DNA from: Micromonospora sp. FIMYZ51
Lineage (GTDB): Bacteria > Actinomycetota > Actinomycetes > Mycobacteriales > Micromonosporaceae
Direction: 5' to 3'
NCBI RefSeq assembly: GCF_038246755.1
Contig: NZ_CP134706.1
Span: 2,914,001 to 2,978,000, forward strand
DNA: 64,000 nucleotides
Part shown: positions 32,420 through 54,450 of the stretch, one piece after another
How the letters are laid out: each line of letters opens with the position of its first letter
How positions within the stretch are numbered: the first letter of the stretch is position 1
Position numbers and translations under genes: made by a program
Notes under the pieces: generated by a model
What the model was told of the DNA's origin: nothing
The model's input: the letters and a program-made list of their open reading frames with translations, nothing else
Database searches by the model: none

Positions 32420-33723
32420 ACAGCGAACTCAAGGAAAGCATCCTCAAAAACGCCCGGTTGTACCACGCCGAGCGCGAAGCCGACGCCGCGTTCGTGCCCG
32501 GCGTCACCCCCATCCTGAGTTCAGGCGCGGTGCTCAGCGAGGACGATCGCGCCGCGCTGGTGGAGGCGGCGCTGGACCTGCGCATCGCCTCGGGGGTCTA
32601 CGCCAACCGGTTCGAGCGGGCTTTCGCCAACTACTTCAAGCTGCGCAAGGCACGGCTCACCAACTCCGGCTCGTCGGCCAATCTGGTGGCCCTGTCGGCC
32701 CTCACCTCCCCACGGCTGCGTGATCGTCGCCTGCACCCGGGTGACGAGGTGATCACCGTCGCCGCCGGTTTTCCCACCACGGTCAATCCGATCGTGCAGA
32801 ACGGTCTGGTCCCGGTCTTCGTCGACGTGGACCTGCGCACGTACAACACCACCGCGGACCGGGTGGCCGCCGCGATCGGTCCGCGGACCAAGGCGATCGC
32901 GATCGCCCACGCGCTGGGCAATCCGTTCGAGGTCGCCGAGGTCGCTGCGCTGGCGCGGGAGCACGGGCTGTGGTTCCTGGAGGACAACTGCGACGCCGTC
33001 GGCTCCTTCTACCAGGGACGGCTCACCGGCACGTTCGGCGACCTGAGCACGGTCAGCTTCTACCCGGCGCACCACCTGACCATGGGCGAAGGCGGGTGCG
33101 TGCTGACCAACAGCGTCGAACTGGCGAACGTGGTCGAGTCCTACCGCGACTGGGGACGGGACTGCTGGTGCGAGCCGGGGGAGGACGACCGGTGCCGGAA
33201 ACGGTTCAACTGGGAGCTGGGCTCGCTGCCGCTCGGTTATGACCACAAGTACGTCTTCTCCCACGTCGGCTACAACCTGAAATCCACCGACCTCCAGGCC
33301 GCACTGGGCCTCAGCCAACTCGCCCGGATCGACGAGTTCGGTGCGGCCCGGCGCCGGAACTGGCAGCGACTGCGGGCAGCCCTGGACTCGACGCCGGGCC
33401 TGATCCTGCCCGAGCCGACGCCGGACAGCGACCCGAGCTGGTTCGGATTTGTGATCACGATCCGGCCGGATGCCCCGTTCACCCGCCGGGACCTCCAGCT
33501 TCACCTGGAACAACGGCGCATCGGCACCCGCCTGCTGTTCAGCGGAAACCTCACTCGGCACCCCGCGTACGAATCGGTGAACTACCGGATCAGCGGGGAC
33601 CTTACCAACAGCGACACGATCACCGATCGTACGTTCTGGATTGGGGTGTATCCCGGAATCACCGAGGAAATGATCGATTACATGAGTCGGTCCATCGACG
33701 AGTTTGTCCGGTCCGCCAAGTGA
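32416..33723 (+). CDS. NDP-4-keto-6-deoxyhexose 3-dehydratase (PLP and [2Fe-2S] dependent, SpnQ/UrdQ/RfbH type)
   Basis: A 435-residue member of the aspartate aminotransferase fold group. The PLP-binding lysine of true aminotransferases is replaced by His in SFYPAHHLTMGEGG (about residues 213-226), the hallmark of the 3-dehydratases. A cysteine cluster follows (CWC, then C about eight residues on, near 250-262), as expected for the iron-sulfur centre. The family removes the C3 hydroxyl with PMP and electrons from a ferredoxin or reductase. The ATG start overlaps the previous stop. With the 2,3-dehydratase it implies a 2,3,6-trideoxyhexose, as in forosamine, rhodinose or amicetose pathways. 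No reductase partner is encoded beside it; the ferredoxin at 35047-35268 or a host protein may serve. Confidence 0.9.
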   Translation: MNSELKESILKNARLYHAEREADAAFVPGVTPILSSGAVLSEDDRAALVEAALDLRIASGVYANRFERAFANYFKLRKARLTNSGSSANLVALSALTSPRLRDRRLHPGDEVITVAAGFPTTVNPIVQNGLVPVFVDVDLRTYNTTADRVAAAIGPRTKAIAIAHALGNPFEVAEVAALAREHGLWFLEDNCDAVGSFYQGRLTGTFGDLSTVSFYPAHHLTMGEGGCVLTNSVELANVVESYRDWGRDCWCEPGEDDRCRKRFNWELGSLPLGYDHKYVFSHVGYNLKSTDLQAALGLSQLARIDEFGAARRRNWQRLRAALDSTPGLILPEPTPDSDPSWFGFVITIRPDAPFTRRDLQLHLEQRRIGTRLLFSGNLTRHPAYESVNYRISGDLTNSDTITDRTFWIGVYPGITEEMIDYMSRSIDEFVRSAK

Positions 33724-33751
33724 ATCCCTACGGAGGGAGAATGGTCTCGCC

Positions 33752-34987
33752 ATGCGCGTCCTGATTGCCACCCATTCCGACAGATCGCATTTCTACAGCA
33801 TGATTCCGTTGGCCTGGGCCCTGCGTACCGCCGGTCACGAGGTGCGGGTGGCCTCCCAGCCGGCGTTGACCGATGACATCACGCAGGCCGGCCTCACCGC
33901 CGTGCCGCTGGGCACGGACCACACCCTGCACGAACAGCTGCGGCAGATGAGCAAGGAGGACTGGTCGGGCGGCTTCTCCCATGGCGACGCGGCGGAGCCG
34001 CCGGCCACCTGGGAGGCGCAGGGAATGCTGTACCGCGCCTTCGTCGAGTTCTACATGAAGGGCGTCAACAACGACTCCTTCCTCGACGGACTGATCGCCT
34101 TCGCTGGTCACTTCAAGCCGGACCTGGTGATCTGGGAACCGTTCACGTTCGCCGGTCCGGTTGCCGCCCGCGTCGTCGGTGCCGCGCATGCTCGGCTGCT
34201 CTGGAGCCCCGACCTGTTCAGCGGGATGCGCGAGACCTTCCTGCGCCTGCGGGACGAACAACCCGCCGATCAGCGGGTGGACCCGTTGGCGGCGTGGCTG
34301 GGGCCGGTGCTGGCCCGGCACGGTCTCGAGTTCACCGAGGACACCGCGGTGGGGCAGTGGACCATCGACCCCACCCCGGAGAGCAGCCGGCCGCCCCTGG
34401 GGCACCGGATCGTGCCGGTGCAGTATGTGCCCTACAACGGCCCTGCGGTGGTGCCGGAGTGGCTCCACGCGCCGGCCGCCAAGCCCCGGGTCTGCCTGAC
34501 CGGCGGCCTGACGCTGCGGGAGCAGATCGGGCGGGACCCGTTCTCGGTGGCACAGCTGGAGATGTTCGCCGACCTCGACATCGAGCTGGTGGCGACCCTG
34601 AAAGCGGACGCGGACGGCGCGCCGCCGGCGATCCCGGCGAACACTCGGCTGGTCGACTACGTGCCGATGCACGCATTGCTGCCCACCTGCGCGGCCATCG
34701 TGCACTACGGCGGTGGCGGGACCTGGAGCACCGCGGTCCGCGCCGGCGTGCCGCAACTACTGATCGCACGCAGCTGGGACGTCGTCTACAAGGCCAAACA
34801 CCTGAAGGAGTACGGCGCCGGGCTGTTCGTCGACAGCGAGTCGCAACTGCGGGACGCGTTGGTGCGGTTGCTGGCGGAGCCGTCGTTCCAGGAATCGGCG
34901 AGCCGACTGCGGGACGAGGTGCTGAGCGATCCCACGCCCAACGAGCTCGTGCCGATCCTCGAGAAGCTGACCGCCGAACACCGGTAG
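33752..34987 (+). CDS. Macrolide glycosyltransferase (DesVII/EryCIII-like, GT-B fold)
   Basis: A 411-residue GT-B enzyme. The N-terminus resembles the macrolide glycosyltransferases of the DesVII/EryCIII group closely (IPLAWALRTAGHEVRVASQP, then WEPFTFAGPVAA near residue 128). The C-terminal donor site has VPMHALLPTCAAIVHYGGGG near 305-325. I chose ATG 33752; GGAGG lies at 33732-33736, a long spacing. The gene follows the 3-dehydratase by 28 bases and closes the operon. It should attach the trideoxyhexose to the aglycone. DesVII and EryCIII need a P450-like helper (DesVIII, EryCII); no gene in the window looks like one. The perfect hairpin 17 bases downstream ends transcription. Confidence 0.92.
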   Translation: MRVLIATHSDRSHFYSMIPLAWALRTAGHEVRVASQPALTDDITQAGLTAVPLGTDHTLHEQLRQMSKEDWSGGFSHGDAAEPPATWEAQGMLYRAFVEFYMKGVNNDSFLDGLIAFAGHFKPDLVIWEPFTFAGPVAARVVGAAHARLLWSPDLFSGMRETFLRLRDEQPADQRVDPLAAWLGPVLARHGLEFTEDTAVGQWTIDPTPESSRPPLGHRIVPVQYVPYNGPAVVPEWLHAPAAKPRVCLTGGLTLREQIGRDPFSVAQLEMFADLDIELVATLKADADGAPPAIPANTRLVDYVPMHALLPTCAAIVHYGGGGTWSTAVRAGVPQLLIARSWDVVYKAKHLKEYGAGLFVDSESQLRDALVRLLAEPSFQESASRLRDEVLSDPTPNELVPILEKLTAEHR

Positions 34988-35003
34988 CACCCGCCGCGCA
35001 CGG

Positions 35004-35033
35004 AAATGGCTCCCGACGGGTCGGGAGCCATTT
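35004..35033. terminator. Bidirectional terminator between convergent operons
   Basis: A perfect 13-base stem (35004-35016 with 35021-35033) and four-base loop CGGG. The stem begins AAATGG and ends CCATTT, so it offers T-rich ends in both directions. It lies between the convergent glycosyltransferase and ferredoxin genes. Confidence 0.8.
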
Positions 35034-35046
35034 CGTCGTCGCCGCC

Positions 35047-35268
35047 TCAGAAGCTCGTGACGGCCTCGCCGGTTTCGGTGTCGACGATGCTGATCGCCTC
35101 GACCGGGCAGGATTCGGCCGCGTCGAGCAGCGTGTCGTCCGGTGCCACCTCGGACCGCAACGGGTGGGACCGCCCGTCGCTGCCCAGGGCGAAGTGCTCG
35201 GGCGCGCTTCCCACGCAGCAACCGGCGCCGGCACAGGTCTGAGCCACGTTGACCCGCCACGTCGTCAT
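35047..35268 (-). CDS. Small ferredoxin, 3Fe-4S type
   Basis: About 73 residues. The cysteine pattern CAGAGCC (first and last as ligands, with an extra Cys before the last), the following APEHF and a distal CP in ESCPVEAI fit the 3Fe-4S ferredoxins that donate electrons to actinobacterial P450s. I placed the start at ATG 35268; an in-frame GTG at 35280 would overlap the P450 stop and add four residues. It is co-transcribed with P450-2 at one-codon-scale spacing, so it is likely that enzyme's donor, and possibly that of P450-1 and the 3-dehydratase. Confidence 0.9.
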   Translation of the reverse strand: MTTWRVNVAQTCAGAGCCVGSAPEHFALGSDGRSHPLRSEVAPDDTLLDAAESCPVEAISIVDTETGEAVTSF

Positions 35269-35273
35269 GGCGC

Positions 35274-36479
35274 TCACCACGTGATCGGCATGGACTCAAG
35301 CCCTCGGATCATCGACGAGGACTTGCGCCTGAGTTCGGATTCGGGCACGGCGAGCCGCACATCGGGCATCCGGCGGAACAGCGCGCTGAGCGTCTCCTGT
35401 AGCTCGACGCGGGCGAGTTGAGCACCCAGGCAGTGATGTATGCCGGCGCCGAAGCCGACCTGGGGGTTGTCGGCGCGGTCGAGGTTGAGCTGGTCCGGGT
35501 TGTCGAAGACGGCCGGGTCCCGGTTGGCGGCGGCGAGCGAGGGGATGACGATCGCACCGGCGGGGATGGTGACGCCGTTCACCTCGACCTCGGCCGTGGT
35601 GATCCGGGGCAGTCCGTCCCCGGTCGCGGTGATCGGGACGAAGCGCAGCAGTTCCTCGACCGCACGGGGAATCCCGTCCGGGTTCGCCCGCAACCGCGCG
35701 AACTCCTCGGGGAACCGCAGCAGCGTGAGCAGGAACATGTTGATCTGGTTAGCGGTCGTCTCGTGCCCAGCGCTGAGCAACCCGATGCCCAGCGCGATCA
35801 ACTCTCGTTCCGAGAGCTTGTCCTCGTCATCCTTGGCCCGGATCAGTGCGCTCAGCAGATCATCTGCGGGGTTGTTGCGCTTGTCGACGATCAGCCGGCC
35901 GAGGTACGCGATGAGCGCGACCGCCGCCTCCTCCTTCTCCTTTGCTCGCGTCCAGTCACCGAGCAGGCCGTTGGACCATTTGTGGAACTCCCCCTGATCT
36001 GCGGCCGGCACGCCGAGCAGATCGCAGATCACCCGGACCGGCAGCGGCAGGGAGAAATTCTGCACCAGGTCGACGGGGCGGGGCAGCGACTCCATCCTGT
36101 CCAACAGCTCCGCGACCATTCGAGCGACCCGTGGACGCATTTCCTCGACCCGCCGCGCGGTGAATTCGCGGGAAACGAGCTTGCGCAGGCGGGTGTGCTG
36201 CGGAGGATCCGTCCCGATCAACGACTCGTTCGTGAGCTTCCCCAGCTCGGATTCGGACAGGGCCATCATGGCGGCGGCCACCCGACTGCTGAACCGCGGG
36301 TCGACCAGCACCTTGCGGACGTCGGCGTAACGGGTCACCAGCCAGGCGCTCGTGCCGTCGGGCAACGTGACTTCGGCGACCGACCGTTCTTCGCGGATGC
36401 GGCTGAGCTCCGGGGAAAGCTCGTAGACAGACGGGGGCTCCGGGAACGGAAACGGGATTGGTGAAAGGGTCTCGGCCAT
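35274..36479 (-). CDS. Cytochrome P450 (P450-2), polyketide tailoring
   Basis: A 401-residue soluble P450. It has the I-helix AGHETT (about residue 240), ExxR as EELLR (about 283) and the heme loop [10 protein letters not shown], with cysteine near residue 350. I chose ATG 36479 (GGAG nine bases upstream) over an ATG at 36515 that adds twelve residues. The gene is read towards the ferredoxin and away from PKS-D, with its own upstream TAGGGG boxes. Likely role: a second oxidation of the macrolide. The substrate and site are not predictable here. Confidence 0.92.
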   Translation of the reverse strand: MAETLSPIPFPFPEPPSVYELSPELSRIREERSVAEVTLPDGTSAWLVTRYADVRKVLVDPRFSSRVAAAMMALSESELGKLTNESLIGTDPPQHTRLRKLVSREFTARRVEEMRPRVARMVAELLDRMESLPRPVDLVQNFSLPLPVRVICDLLGVPAADQGEFHKWSNGLLGDWTRAKEKEEAAVALIAYLGRLIVDKRNNPADDLLSALIRAKDDEDKLSERELIALGIGLLSAGHETTANQINMFLLTLLRFPEEFARLRANPDGIPRAVEELLRFVPITATGDGLPRITTAEVEVNGVTIPAGAIVIPSLAAANRDPAVFDNPDQLNLDRADNPQVGFGAGIHHCLGAQLARVELQETLSALFRRMPDVRLAVPESELRRKSSSMIRGLESMPITW

Positions 36480-36550
36480 GAGCAACAACTCCGCCCGGTT
36501 GAGGATTGGCGACATGCCGAAGCATAGATAATTTCGAATAATACTGACGT

Positions 36551-36574
36551 TGGGCCCCTATTCTCGACCCCTAA
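36551..36574 (-). promoter_or_regulatory. Candidate activator/promoter box upstream of P450-2
   Basis: On the minus strand TAGGGG (36573-36568) is followed after a short spacer by TAGGGGCCCA (36560-36551). The ten-mer is identical to that before the forward tailoring operon. A TATTAT stretch follows downstream and could be a -10. The boxes sit in the short gap between the PKS-D stop and P450-2, suggesting P450-2 and ferredoxin form their own unit. Confidence 0.45.
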
Positions 36575-36581
36575 TTCGACA

Positions 36582-39500
36582 CTAGATCTGTTCTTTCTTC
36601 GCCAGGGCGAGTTCGATCAGGGCCGCGGCGTCCATCGATTTGATCTCGTCGCTGCGGTCGTCGGAGGTGGGTGTCCCCGAGGCGCCGTCATCGGATTCGG
36701 TGCCGGTCAGGTCGAGCAGCGCGTCAAGCAGATTGGCCGCGCGCAGCCGGGCCAGGGGGATGCTGAGCAACGCCGCCCGGACCTGTGCCTCCTGCGGCTC
36801 GTGCTGCGCCGGTGGCGGGCCCTCGCCGTCGGGGCAGAGCTTCGCCAGGAGCAGCTCGGTCACGGCGCCGAGGCTGGGATAGTCGAAGACGAGCGTGACC
36901 GGCATCCGCAGCCCCGTCACGGCGTTGACCCGGTTGCGCAGCTCGACGGCGGTGAGCGAGTCGAAGCCGAGCTCGCGGAAGGGACGATCGGCCTCCAACT
37001 GGTCGGGTGAGGCGTGCCCGAGCACCGCGGCTACCTGGCCGCGTACGAGCGAGAGCAGCATGTCGTAGCGGTCGGCCCGGTTCATGCCCGCGAGTCGCTG
37101 CTTGAGTGCTCCGGCATCCTGGGCACCGGTCTGCGCGGCCCGCCGGGTCGCCGACCTGACCAGGCGCTGTAGCACCGGCGGCGGCGTGGCCTGGCTGCTC
37201 TGCGTGGTCAGGGCGGCACGGTTGAGGCGCATCGGAAAGAGCACCGCCTGCTTCGAGCGCCAGCCGACGTCGAACAGGGCGAGACCCTCGTCGACGGGCA
37301 GTGGGGCGACCCAGCGCAGCGAGGTCTGTGCCAGGTTCGCCTCGTTGAGCTGGCCGGCCATGCCGCTGCGGGCGGCCCAGAGGCCCCACGCCAGGGAGCT
37401 GGCGGGCAGCCCCTGACTGCGACGATACTGTGCCAGGGCGTCCAGGAAGGTGTTGGCACCGGCGTAGTTGCCCTGCCCGGTACCGCCCAGCGTGCCCGCC
37501 ACCGAGGAGAAGAGTACGAACGCCGAGAGGTCGAGGTCCTTGGTGAGCCGGTGCAGGTGCAACGCCGCGTCCACCTTGGGCCGGAAGACCCGGTCAAGCT
37601 TCTCCGGGGTCAGCGACGCCAGCAACCCGTTGTCGACAGTTCCCGCGCAGTGCACGACCGCGGTCAGCGGATGCTCGGGGTCGATCGTGGCGAGCAACGC
37701 CGCCAGTGCCGCGCCGTCGGAGACGTCGCAGGCGGCGATGCGTGCGTTCCCGCCGAGGTCGTTCAGTTCGCGTTGGAACTCACCGGCGTCCTCGGCCTCG
37801 GGGCCGCGTCGGCTCACCAGCAGGAGCCGGCGCAGACCGTGCTTGCGGAGCAGGTGCGTGGCCACCATGCGTCCCAGGCCACCGGTCGCTCCGGTGATCA
37901 GCACGGTGCCCTCGGGATCCGCGGCGGCCAGGTCCGCCCCGGGCGCGTCGTCGCCGGGAGCCACGTCGGACACCCAGGTGAGGCGGGGGACCAGCGCCGC
38001 ACCGGCGCGCAGCGCCAACTCACGCTCGCCGGTGGCGACGGCGGCCGACAGCGCCGCCCAGGACTCGTCGAGGTCGTCGAGGTCCAACAGGATGATCCGG
38101 TCCGGGTTCTCCGACTGGATCGAGCGGACCAGCCCCCACACGGCGGCTGCGGCCAGGCCGCAGACGGGTTCGTCGTCGCGGGTGGCCACCGCGTTGCGGG
38201 TCGCCACGACGAGGGGACGGTCGGTGAGACCTTCGTCCAGGGTGTCGCCGAGCCACGCGGTGGCCGCGTCGATGAGCTCGATGGCGGCGGTACGAGCCGC
38301 AGCGGCCACGGTCGCGGGGTCGTCCAGCTCGCCCGCCACCGTGGTCAGGTCGAGGACGACCGGGCCGGACAACTCGGCTGCGGCGAGGGCGCCGAGGTCA
38401 CCGGGACTGATCACCGTCGGCGCGCCCACCCCGTGCTCGGCCGGCAGGGGCAGCGGCTGCCACTCCAGACCCAGCAACGAGCCGGGGGCGGCAGTGCCGC
38501 CCGCCGCGACCTCGTCGGCCGTGAAGGGACGCAGGTGCAGTGATTCGACCGAGATGACCGGAGCGCCCCCGGCATCAGCGGCCGTCAGCGAGATGGCGTT
38601 CGGGCCGGCGGGCGCGAGGCGGACCCGCAGCACCGACGCGGCGACCGCGTCGACGCAGACGCCGTTCCAGGCGAACGGCCGCCACAGGGTGCCGGGGGCC
38701 GAGGGAAGCAGGTGGCCCACGCCGATGGCCTGTATCGCAGCGTCGAGCAGTGCCGGGTGCAGCGCGTACTCGCTTGCCTGGTCCTGAAGGGCGGCAGGCA
38801 GCCGGACCTCGGCGTACACCTCGTCGCCGCGCTGCCAGGCGGCCTGTAGGCCGTGGAACGCCGGGCCGTAGTCGATCGCGGTCCCGGCCATCCGCTCGTA
38901 GATGTCGCCCACCTCGACCGGCGTGGCGCCCACTGGCGGCCACGCGCTGAGATCGGCCGGCTCCTGCTGCCGGGCGGAGTTGCTCAGCACGCCGTCACCG
39001 TGGCGCGTCCACGGCAGGTGGGACGGGTCGCTGGTGCTGCTCTCCGGCCGCGAGTGCAGGTGGAAGGCGCGCCGTCCCGACTCGTCGGGGGCGTCGACGG
39101 TCAGCTGCACCCGCACCGCGCCGGTCTCCGGCAGCAGCAGCGGAGTCTCCATCGTCAGCTCGTCGATGCGGTCACCGCCGACCCGGTCACCGGCGAGCAC
39201 CGCCAACTCGACGAAGGCGGACCCGGGCAGGGGACAGGATCCCATGACCCGGTGATCGGCCAGCCAGGGATGACTGTGCAGGGAGAGCCGGCCGGTAAGC
39301 ACCACGCCGTCGTCGTCCGCCATCGGTACCGCCGCACCCACGAAGGGGTGGTTGACCACATCGAGACCGACCGTGGAGACATCGCCAGCCAGCTGATGCG
39401 GTGGCAGCCAGTAGCGCTGGCGTTGGAACGGATACGTCGGCAAACCCACCTGACCACCCACACCCAACAACCCACCCCAACCCACACCCACACCACCCAC

Positions 39501-42116
39501 CCACACCCGCCCCAACGACTCCACCAACCGACCCCAACCACCCTCACCCCGCCGCAACGACCCCACCACCACCGCATCAACACCCACATCATCCACCACC
39601 TCCTGCACCGACCCCACCAACACCGGATGCGGACTCACCTCCACAAACACCCGCCCACCCGCACCCAACGCCGCCCGCACCGCACCCTCAAACAACACCG
39701 GCTCCCGCACATTGCGCCACCAATACCCCGCCCCCAACTCCACCCCAGACACCACACCCCCGTCACCGACGAAAAAACGCCACCGACCCCACCCGCCCAC
39801 ACACCGACCCCAACCCCACCAACAACTCCTCCCGCACCACCTCCACCACCCCCGTATGACCCGCACCATTCGCCCCTCCACCACCCGAGCCCGCACACCA
39901 TCACCCACACACCCCGCCACAAACTCCCGCACCAACCCCACCTCACCCGCCACCGTGCACCCCACCGGCGAATTCACCGCCGCCACCGACAACCCCGACC
40001 ACCCCACCAACCGCCCCTCCAACACCGACCGCGACAACGACACCGACGCCATCGCCCCCAACCCCGCCAACCCCAACCACGCCCGCGACCGCACCACCAC
40101 CACCCGCACCGCATCCGCCAAACTCACACACCCCGCCACAAACGCCGCCGCCACCTCACCCTGCGAATGCCCCACCACCCCCACCGGCTCCACCCCCACC
40201 GACCGCCACACCGCCGCCACCCCCACCATCACCGAAAACAACACCGGCTGCACCACATCAATCCGATCCAAACCCACCCCACCCACACCCCGCACCACAT
40301 CCACCACCGACCAATCCACCCACCGCCCAAACTCCACCGCACACTCCCGCACCGCCACCCGAAACACCTCAGACGACTCCCACAACACCCCACCCATCCC
40401 CACCCACTGCGAACCCTGACCACCAAACACAAACACCACACCACCACTACCCGCGAGCGCACCGGCGGCCCTACCGTCGGCCAGGTCCCGCAAGCCGTCG
40501 AGCATCTCCGCGCGATCGGCGGCCGTCACCACGGCCCGATACTCCAACGGCGAACGCTCAGCGAGCGCTCGTCCGACGTCGAGCAGGGAATGCTCCTCGT
40601 GTGCCGCGGCGAACGTGTGCAGCTGAGCCGCGACCGCACGAAGTCCGGCCGCACTGCGCGCCGACAGGATCCACGGCGTCACCGGCAGGGCGGGGACGGC
40701 ATCGGCACCGGGGACCTCGTCGGTGGCCCAGACCGGCGCCTCCTCGAGGATGACGTGTGCGTTGGTGCCACTGGCGCCGAACGACGAAACGCCGGCCCGA
40801 CGTGGCCGGCCGTCGGCCGGCCAGTCGCGGCCCTCGCGCAGCAGTTCGACGGACCCGGCGGTCCAGTCCACGTGCGACGTCGGCTCGTCGGCGTGCAGCG
40901 TGCTGGGCAGGTGCCCGTTGCGGATCGCCAGCACCATCTTGATCACACCCGCCACACCGGCCGCGTACTGGGTGTGGCCCAGATTCGACTTCAACGACCC
41001 CAGCCAGAGTGGCCGGTCAGCGGGGCGGTTCTGGCCGTACGTGGCGAGCAGCGCCTGTGCCTCGATCGGGTCGCCCAACGTGGTACCGGTGCCATGCGCC
41101 TCGACCACGTCCACGTCAGCGGCGTTCAGACGGGCGTTCTCGAGCGCGCTCAGCAGCAAGCGACGTTGTGCGGGCCCGCTCGGCGCGGTCAGCCCATTTG
41201 ACGCGCCGTCGGAGTTGACGGCGCTGCCGCGTACCACCCCCAGAACGGGGTGGCCGAGCCGTCGCGCGTCGGAGAGCCGTTCGACCGCGAGGACGCCGAC
41301 GCCCTCGCCCCAGCCGGTGCCGTCGGCCTTTTCCGAGAACGCCTTGCACCGGCCGTCGCTGGCGAGGCCGCCCTGACTGGAGAGTTCGGGGAAGGCGGTC
41401 GGGGTCAGCATGACCGAGACTCCGCCGGTCAGGGCGAGATCGCACTCACCACGGATCAGCGCCTGCACCGCCAGGTGCAGGGCCACCAGCGACGACGAAC
41501 ACGCCGTGTCCACGGTCAGGGTCGGGCCCTCGAGACCCAGCACGTACGCCAGCCGGCCGGCGAGCATGCTTCCCGCGCTGCCGGTGAGCAGATGGGTGCC
41601 GTGGCCCAGCGGCGAGGAGCCGAGCAGGCCCGCGAACTCGGCGGAGGTGCCGCCCACGAAGACACCGGTGCGGCTGCCGCGCAGCGCCACCGGGGCGATG
41701 CGGGACCGCTCCAGCGCCTCCCACGAGCATTCCAGGAGCAGTCGCTGCTGCGGGTCCATCGCGAGCGCCTCGCGCGGCGAGATGCCGAAGAAGCCCGCGT
41801 CGAAGTCGCCAGCGGCGTGCAGGAAGCCGCCTTCGAGCGCGACGACGCGCCCCTCCTCGTACCTGTCCGTTTTATACAGGTCGGTCAGATCCCAACCGCG
41901 GTCGGTGGGAAAACCGGCGATGGCGTCCCTACCCTCGGCGACCAGGCGCCAGAGTGCCTCGGGTGAGTCGACGCCGCCAGCGAACCGGCAGGCCATACCC
42001 ACGATGGCGATCGGCTCGTGGGCCTTTTCCTCCACCTCACGCAGTCGCCGCTGGAGTTGTCGCGCGTCGGCGATCGTCCGCTTGAGGTAGTCGCGAAGTC
42101 GGTCCTCCTCGGACAC
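36582..42116 (-). CDS. Modular type I PKS, one module: KS-AT-DH-KR-ACP (PKS-D)
   Basis: The start is the second of two GTG codons (42116; AAGGAG nine bases upstream), 50 bases after PKS-E. The N-terminal docking helix is [20 protein letters not shown]. The KS has TACSSS. The AT has GHSQGE, but when its local frame is repaired the usual YASH position reads GAGH, unlike malonyl or methylmalonyl ATs. The DH has [10 protein letters not shown]. The KR has TGATGGLG and VDN where LDD is expected. The ACP has GFDSL. The C-terminal tail ([18 protein letters not shown]) is of a different docking type from the other subunits. The frame looks open throughout, yet about 40 AT residues are scrambled because homopolymers at 39873-39876, 39772-39777 and 39757-39761 each seem one base short. 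The three shifts cancel. Repaired length is about 1,845 residues. Confidence 0.9.
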   Translation of the reverse strand: MSEEDRLRDYLKRTIADARQLQRRLREVEEKAHEPIAIVGMACRFAGGVDSPEALWRLVAEGRDAIAGFPTDRGWDLTDLYKTDRYEEGRVVALEGGFLHAAGDFDAGFFGISPREALAMDPQQRLLLECSWEALERSRIAPVALRGSRTGVFVGGTSAEFAGLLGSSPLGHGTHLLTGSAGSMLAGRLAYVLGLEGPTLTVDTACSSSLVALHLAVQALIRGECDLALTGGVSVMLTPTAFPELSSQGGLASDGRCKAFSEKADGTGWGEGVGVLAVERLSDARRLGHPVLGVVRGSAVNSDGASNGLTAPSGPAQRRLLLSALENARLNAADVDVVEAHGTGTTLGDPIEAQALLATYGQNRPADRPLWLGSLKSNLGHTQYAAGVAGVIKMVLAIRNGHLPSTLHADEPTSHVDWTAGSVELLREGRDWPADGRPRRAGVSSFGASGTNAHVILEEAPVWATDEVPGADAVPALPVTPWILSARSAAGLRAVAAQLHTFAAAHEEHSLLDVGRALAERSPLEYRAVVTAADRAEMLDGLRDLADGRAAGALAGSGGVVFVFGGQGSQWVGMGGVLWESSEVFRVAVRECAVEFGRWVDWSVVDVVRGVGGVGLDRIDVVQPVLFSVMVGVAAVWRSVGVEPVGVVGHSQGEVAAAFVAGCVSLADAVRVVVVRSRAWLGLAGLGAMASVSLSRSVLEGRLVGWSGLSVAAVNSPVGCTVAGEVGLVREFVAGCVGDGVRARVVEGRMVRVIRGWWRWCGRSCWWGWGRCVGGWGRWRFFVGDGGVVSGVELGAGYWWRNVREPVLFEGAVRAALGAGGRVFVEVSPHPVLVGSVQEVVDDVGVDAVVVGSLRRGEGGWGRLVESLGRVWVGGVGVGWGGLLGVGGQVGLPTYPFQRQRYWLPPHQLAGDVSTVGLDVVNHPFVGAAVPMADDDGVVLTGRLSLHSHPWLADHRVMGSCPLPGSAFVELAVLAGDRVGGDRIDELTMETPLLLPETGAVRVQLTVDAPDESGRRAFHLHSRPESSTSDPSHLPWTRHGDGVLSNSARQQEPADLSAWPPVGATPVEVGDIYERMAGTAIDYGPAFHGLQAAWQRGDEVYAEVRLPAALQDQASEYALHPALLDAAIQAIGVGHLLPSAPGTLWRPFAWNGVCVDAVAASVLRVRLAPAGPNAISLTAADAGGAPVISVESLHLRPFTADEVAAGGTAAPGSLLGLEWQPLPLPAEHGVGAPTVISPGDLGALAAAELSGPVVLDLTTVAGELDDPATVAAAARTAAIELIDAATAWLGDTLDEGLTDRPLVVATRNAVATRDDEPVCGLAAAAVWGLVRSIQSENPDRIILLDLDDLDESWAALSAAVATGERELALRAGAALVPRLTWVSDVAPGDDAPGADLAAADPEGTVLITGATGGLGRMVATHLLRKHGLRRLLLVSRRGPEAEDAGEFQRELNDLGGNARIAACDVSDGAALAALLATIDPEHPLTAVVHCAGTVDNGLLASLTPEKLDRVFRPKVDAALHLHRLTKDLDLSAFVLFSSVAGTLGGTGQGNYAGANTFLDALAQYRRSQGLPASSLAWGLWAARSGMAGQLNEANLAQTSLRWVAPLPVDEGLALFDVGWRSKQAVLFPMRLNRAALTTQSSQATPPPVLQRLVRSATRRAAQTGAQDAGALKQRLAGMNRADRYDMLLSLVRGQVAAVLGHASPDQLEADRPFRELGFDSLTAVELRNRVNAVTGLRMPVTLVFDYPSLGAVTELLLAKLCPDGEGPPPAQHEPQEAQVRAALLSIPLARLRAANLLDALLDLTGTESDDGASGTPTSDDRSDEIKSMDAAALIELALAKKEQI
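39430..40445 (-). repeat. Skew tract (GRINS-like) in the AT of PKS-D
   Basis: The plus strand is almost only C and A over about 1 kb, so the coding strand is G+T rich. It covers the AT from its FGGQGSQ start to its end. Edges are approximate. Three probable homopolymer shortfalls lie inside. Confidence 0.7.
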
Positions 42117-42166
42117 CGGCACCAGCTCCTTGGCGGTAGGTCGGGAAGCTTCTCAGTCGGCGGCGG

Positions 42167-53989
<11,823 letters not shown>

Positions 53990-54086
53990 CCAAGCATCCT
54001 TCGCGAGTTCGCTGCCCGGCGACCTCAGCCCGTGCCGGCTCGACGTCCTACTTAATGCGTTCAGTTCGCAACCGGGGGTGCGGTGA

Positions 54087-54323
54087 CTACTCGGCCACTC
54101 GCGTACGCATGCTCCACCGGAAGACGACCGGCCCCGCGTCGTTTCCGGCGCTGTTGTCGATCCGTTCGAAGTGCTCGTAACCGCCACAGTGGGCGATTTT
54201 GATCTTGACTGTGTCGGACTCGGTCCGGCAGCTTCGCTGCTCTGCGGTGATGCTGGCGGGACCGCCTTCGAGGACGACCTCGATGGCGCTCTGGTCCTTG
54301 GATTCGATGCAACGCCCGTTCAT
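54087..54323 (-). CDS. DUF5988-like small protein, function unknown
   Basis: A 78-residue protein starting at ATG 54323 with AAGG eight bases upstream; the frame stays open to 54419 but without a better start. The core [21 protein letters not shown] and [11 protein letters not shown] resembles what I recall of the DUF5988 family, small actinobacterial proteins often found beside polyketide genes. I see no signal peptide or membrane segment. It lies 97 bases upstream of PKS-E on the same strand, probably first in that operon, with one TAAGGGG box upstream. No function is known to me. Confidence 0.75.
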   Translation of the reverse strand: MNGRCIESKDQSAIEVVLEGGPASITAEQRSCRTESDTVKIKIAHCGGYEHFERIDNSAGNDAGPVVFRWSMRTRVAE

Positions 54324-54436
54324 CTTTACCGCCTTCGCTGGGAGCATCCGCCCTGTTCGCCGCGCCCCGGTGTTCGGGCTGCGCCCGCACGTCTGAAGGT
54401 CGGGCCGGCAAGCGTCCAAAGCTTCAGCCTTTCTGA

Positions 54437-54450
54437 GGGCCCACCCCTTA
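54437..54450 (-). promoter_or_regulatory. Candidate TAGGGG-like box upstream of the DUF5988/PKS-E unit
   Basis: On the minus strand the sequence reads TAAGGGGTGGGCCC, about 115 bases before the DUF5988-like start and just past the AarF stop. It is a looser match to the TAGGGGCCCA element and is single, not tandem. Confidence 0.3.

Noticed and set aside
39430-40445. C+A-rich stretch as a CRISPR array, satellite or mobile element
   Set aside because: No regular unit and spacer, and translation on the minus strand gives an acyltransferase.
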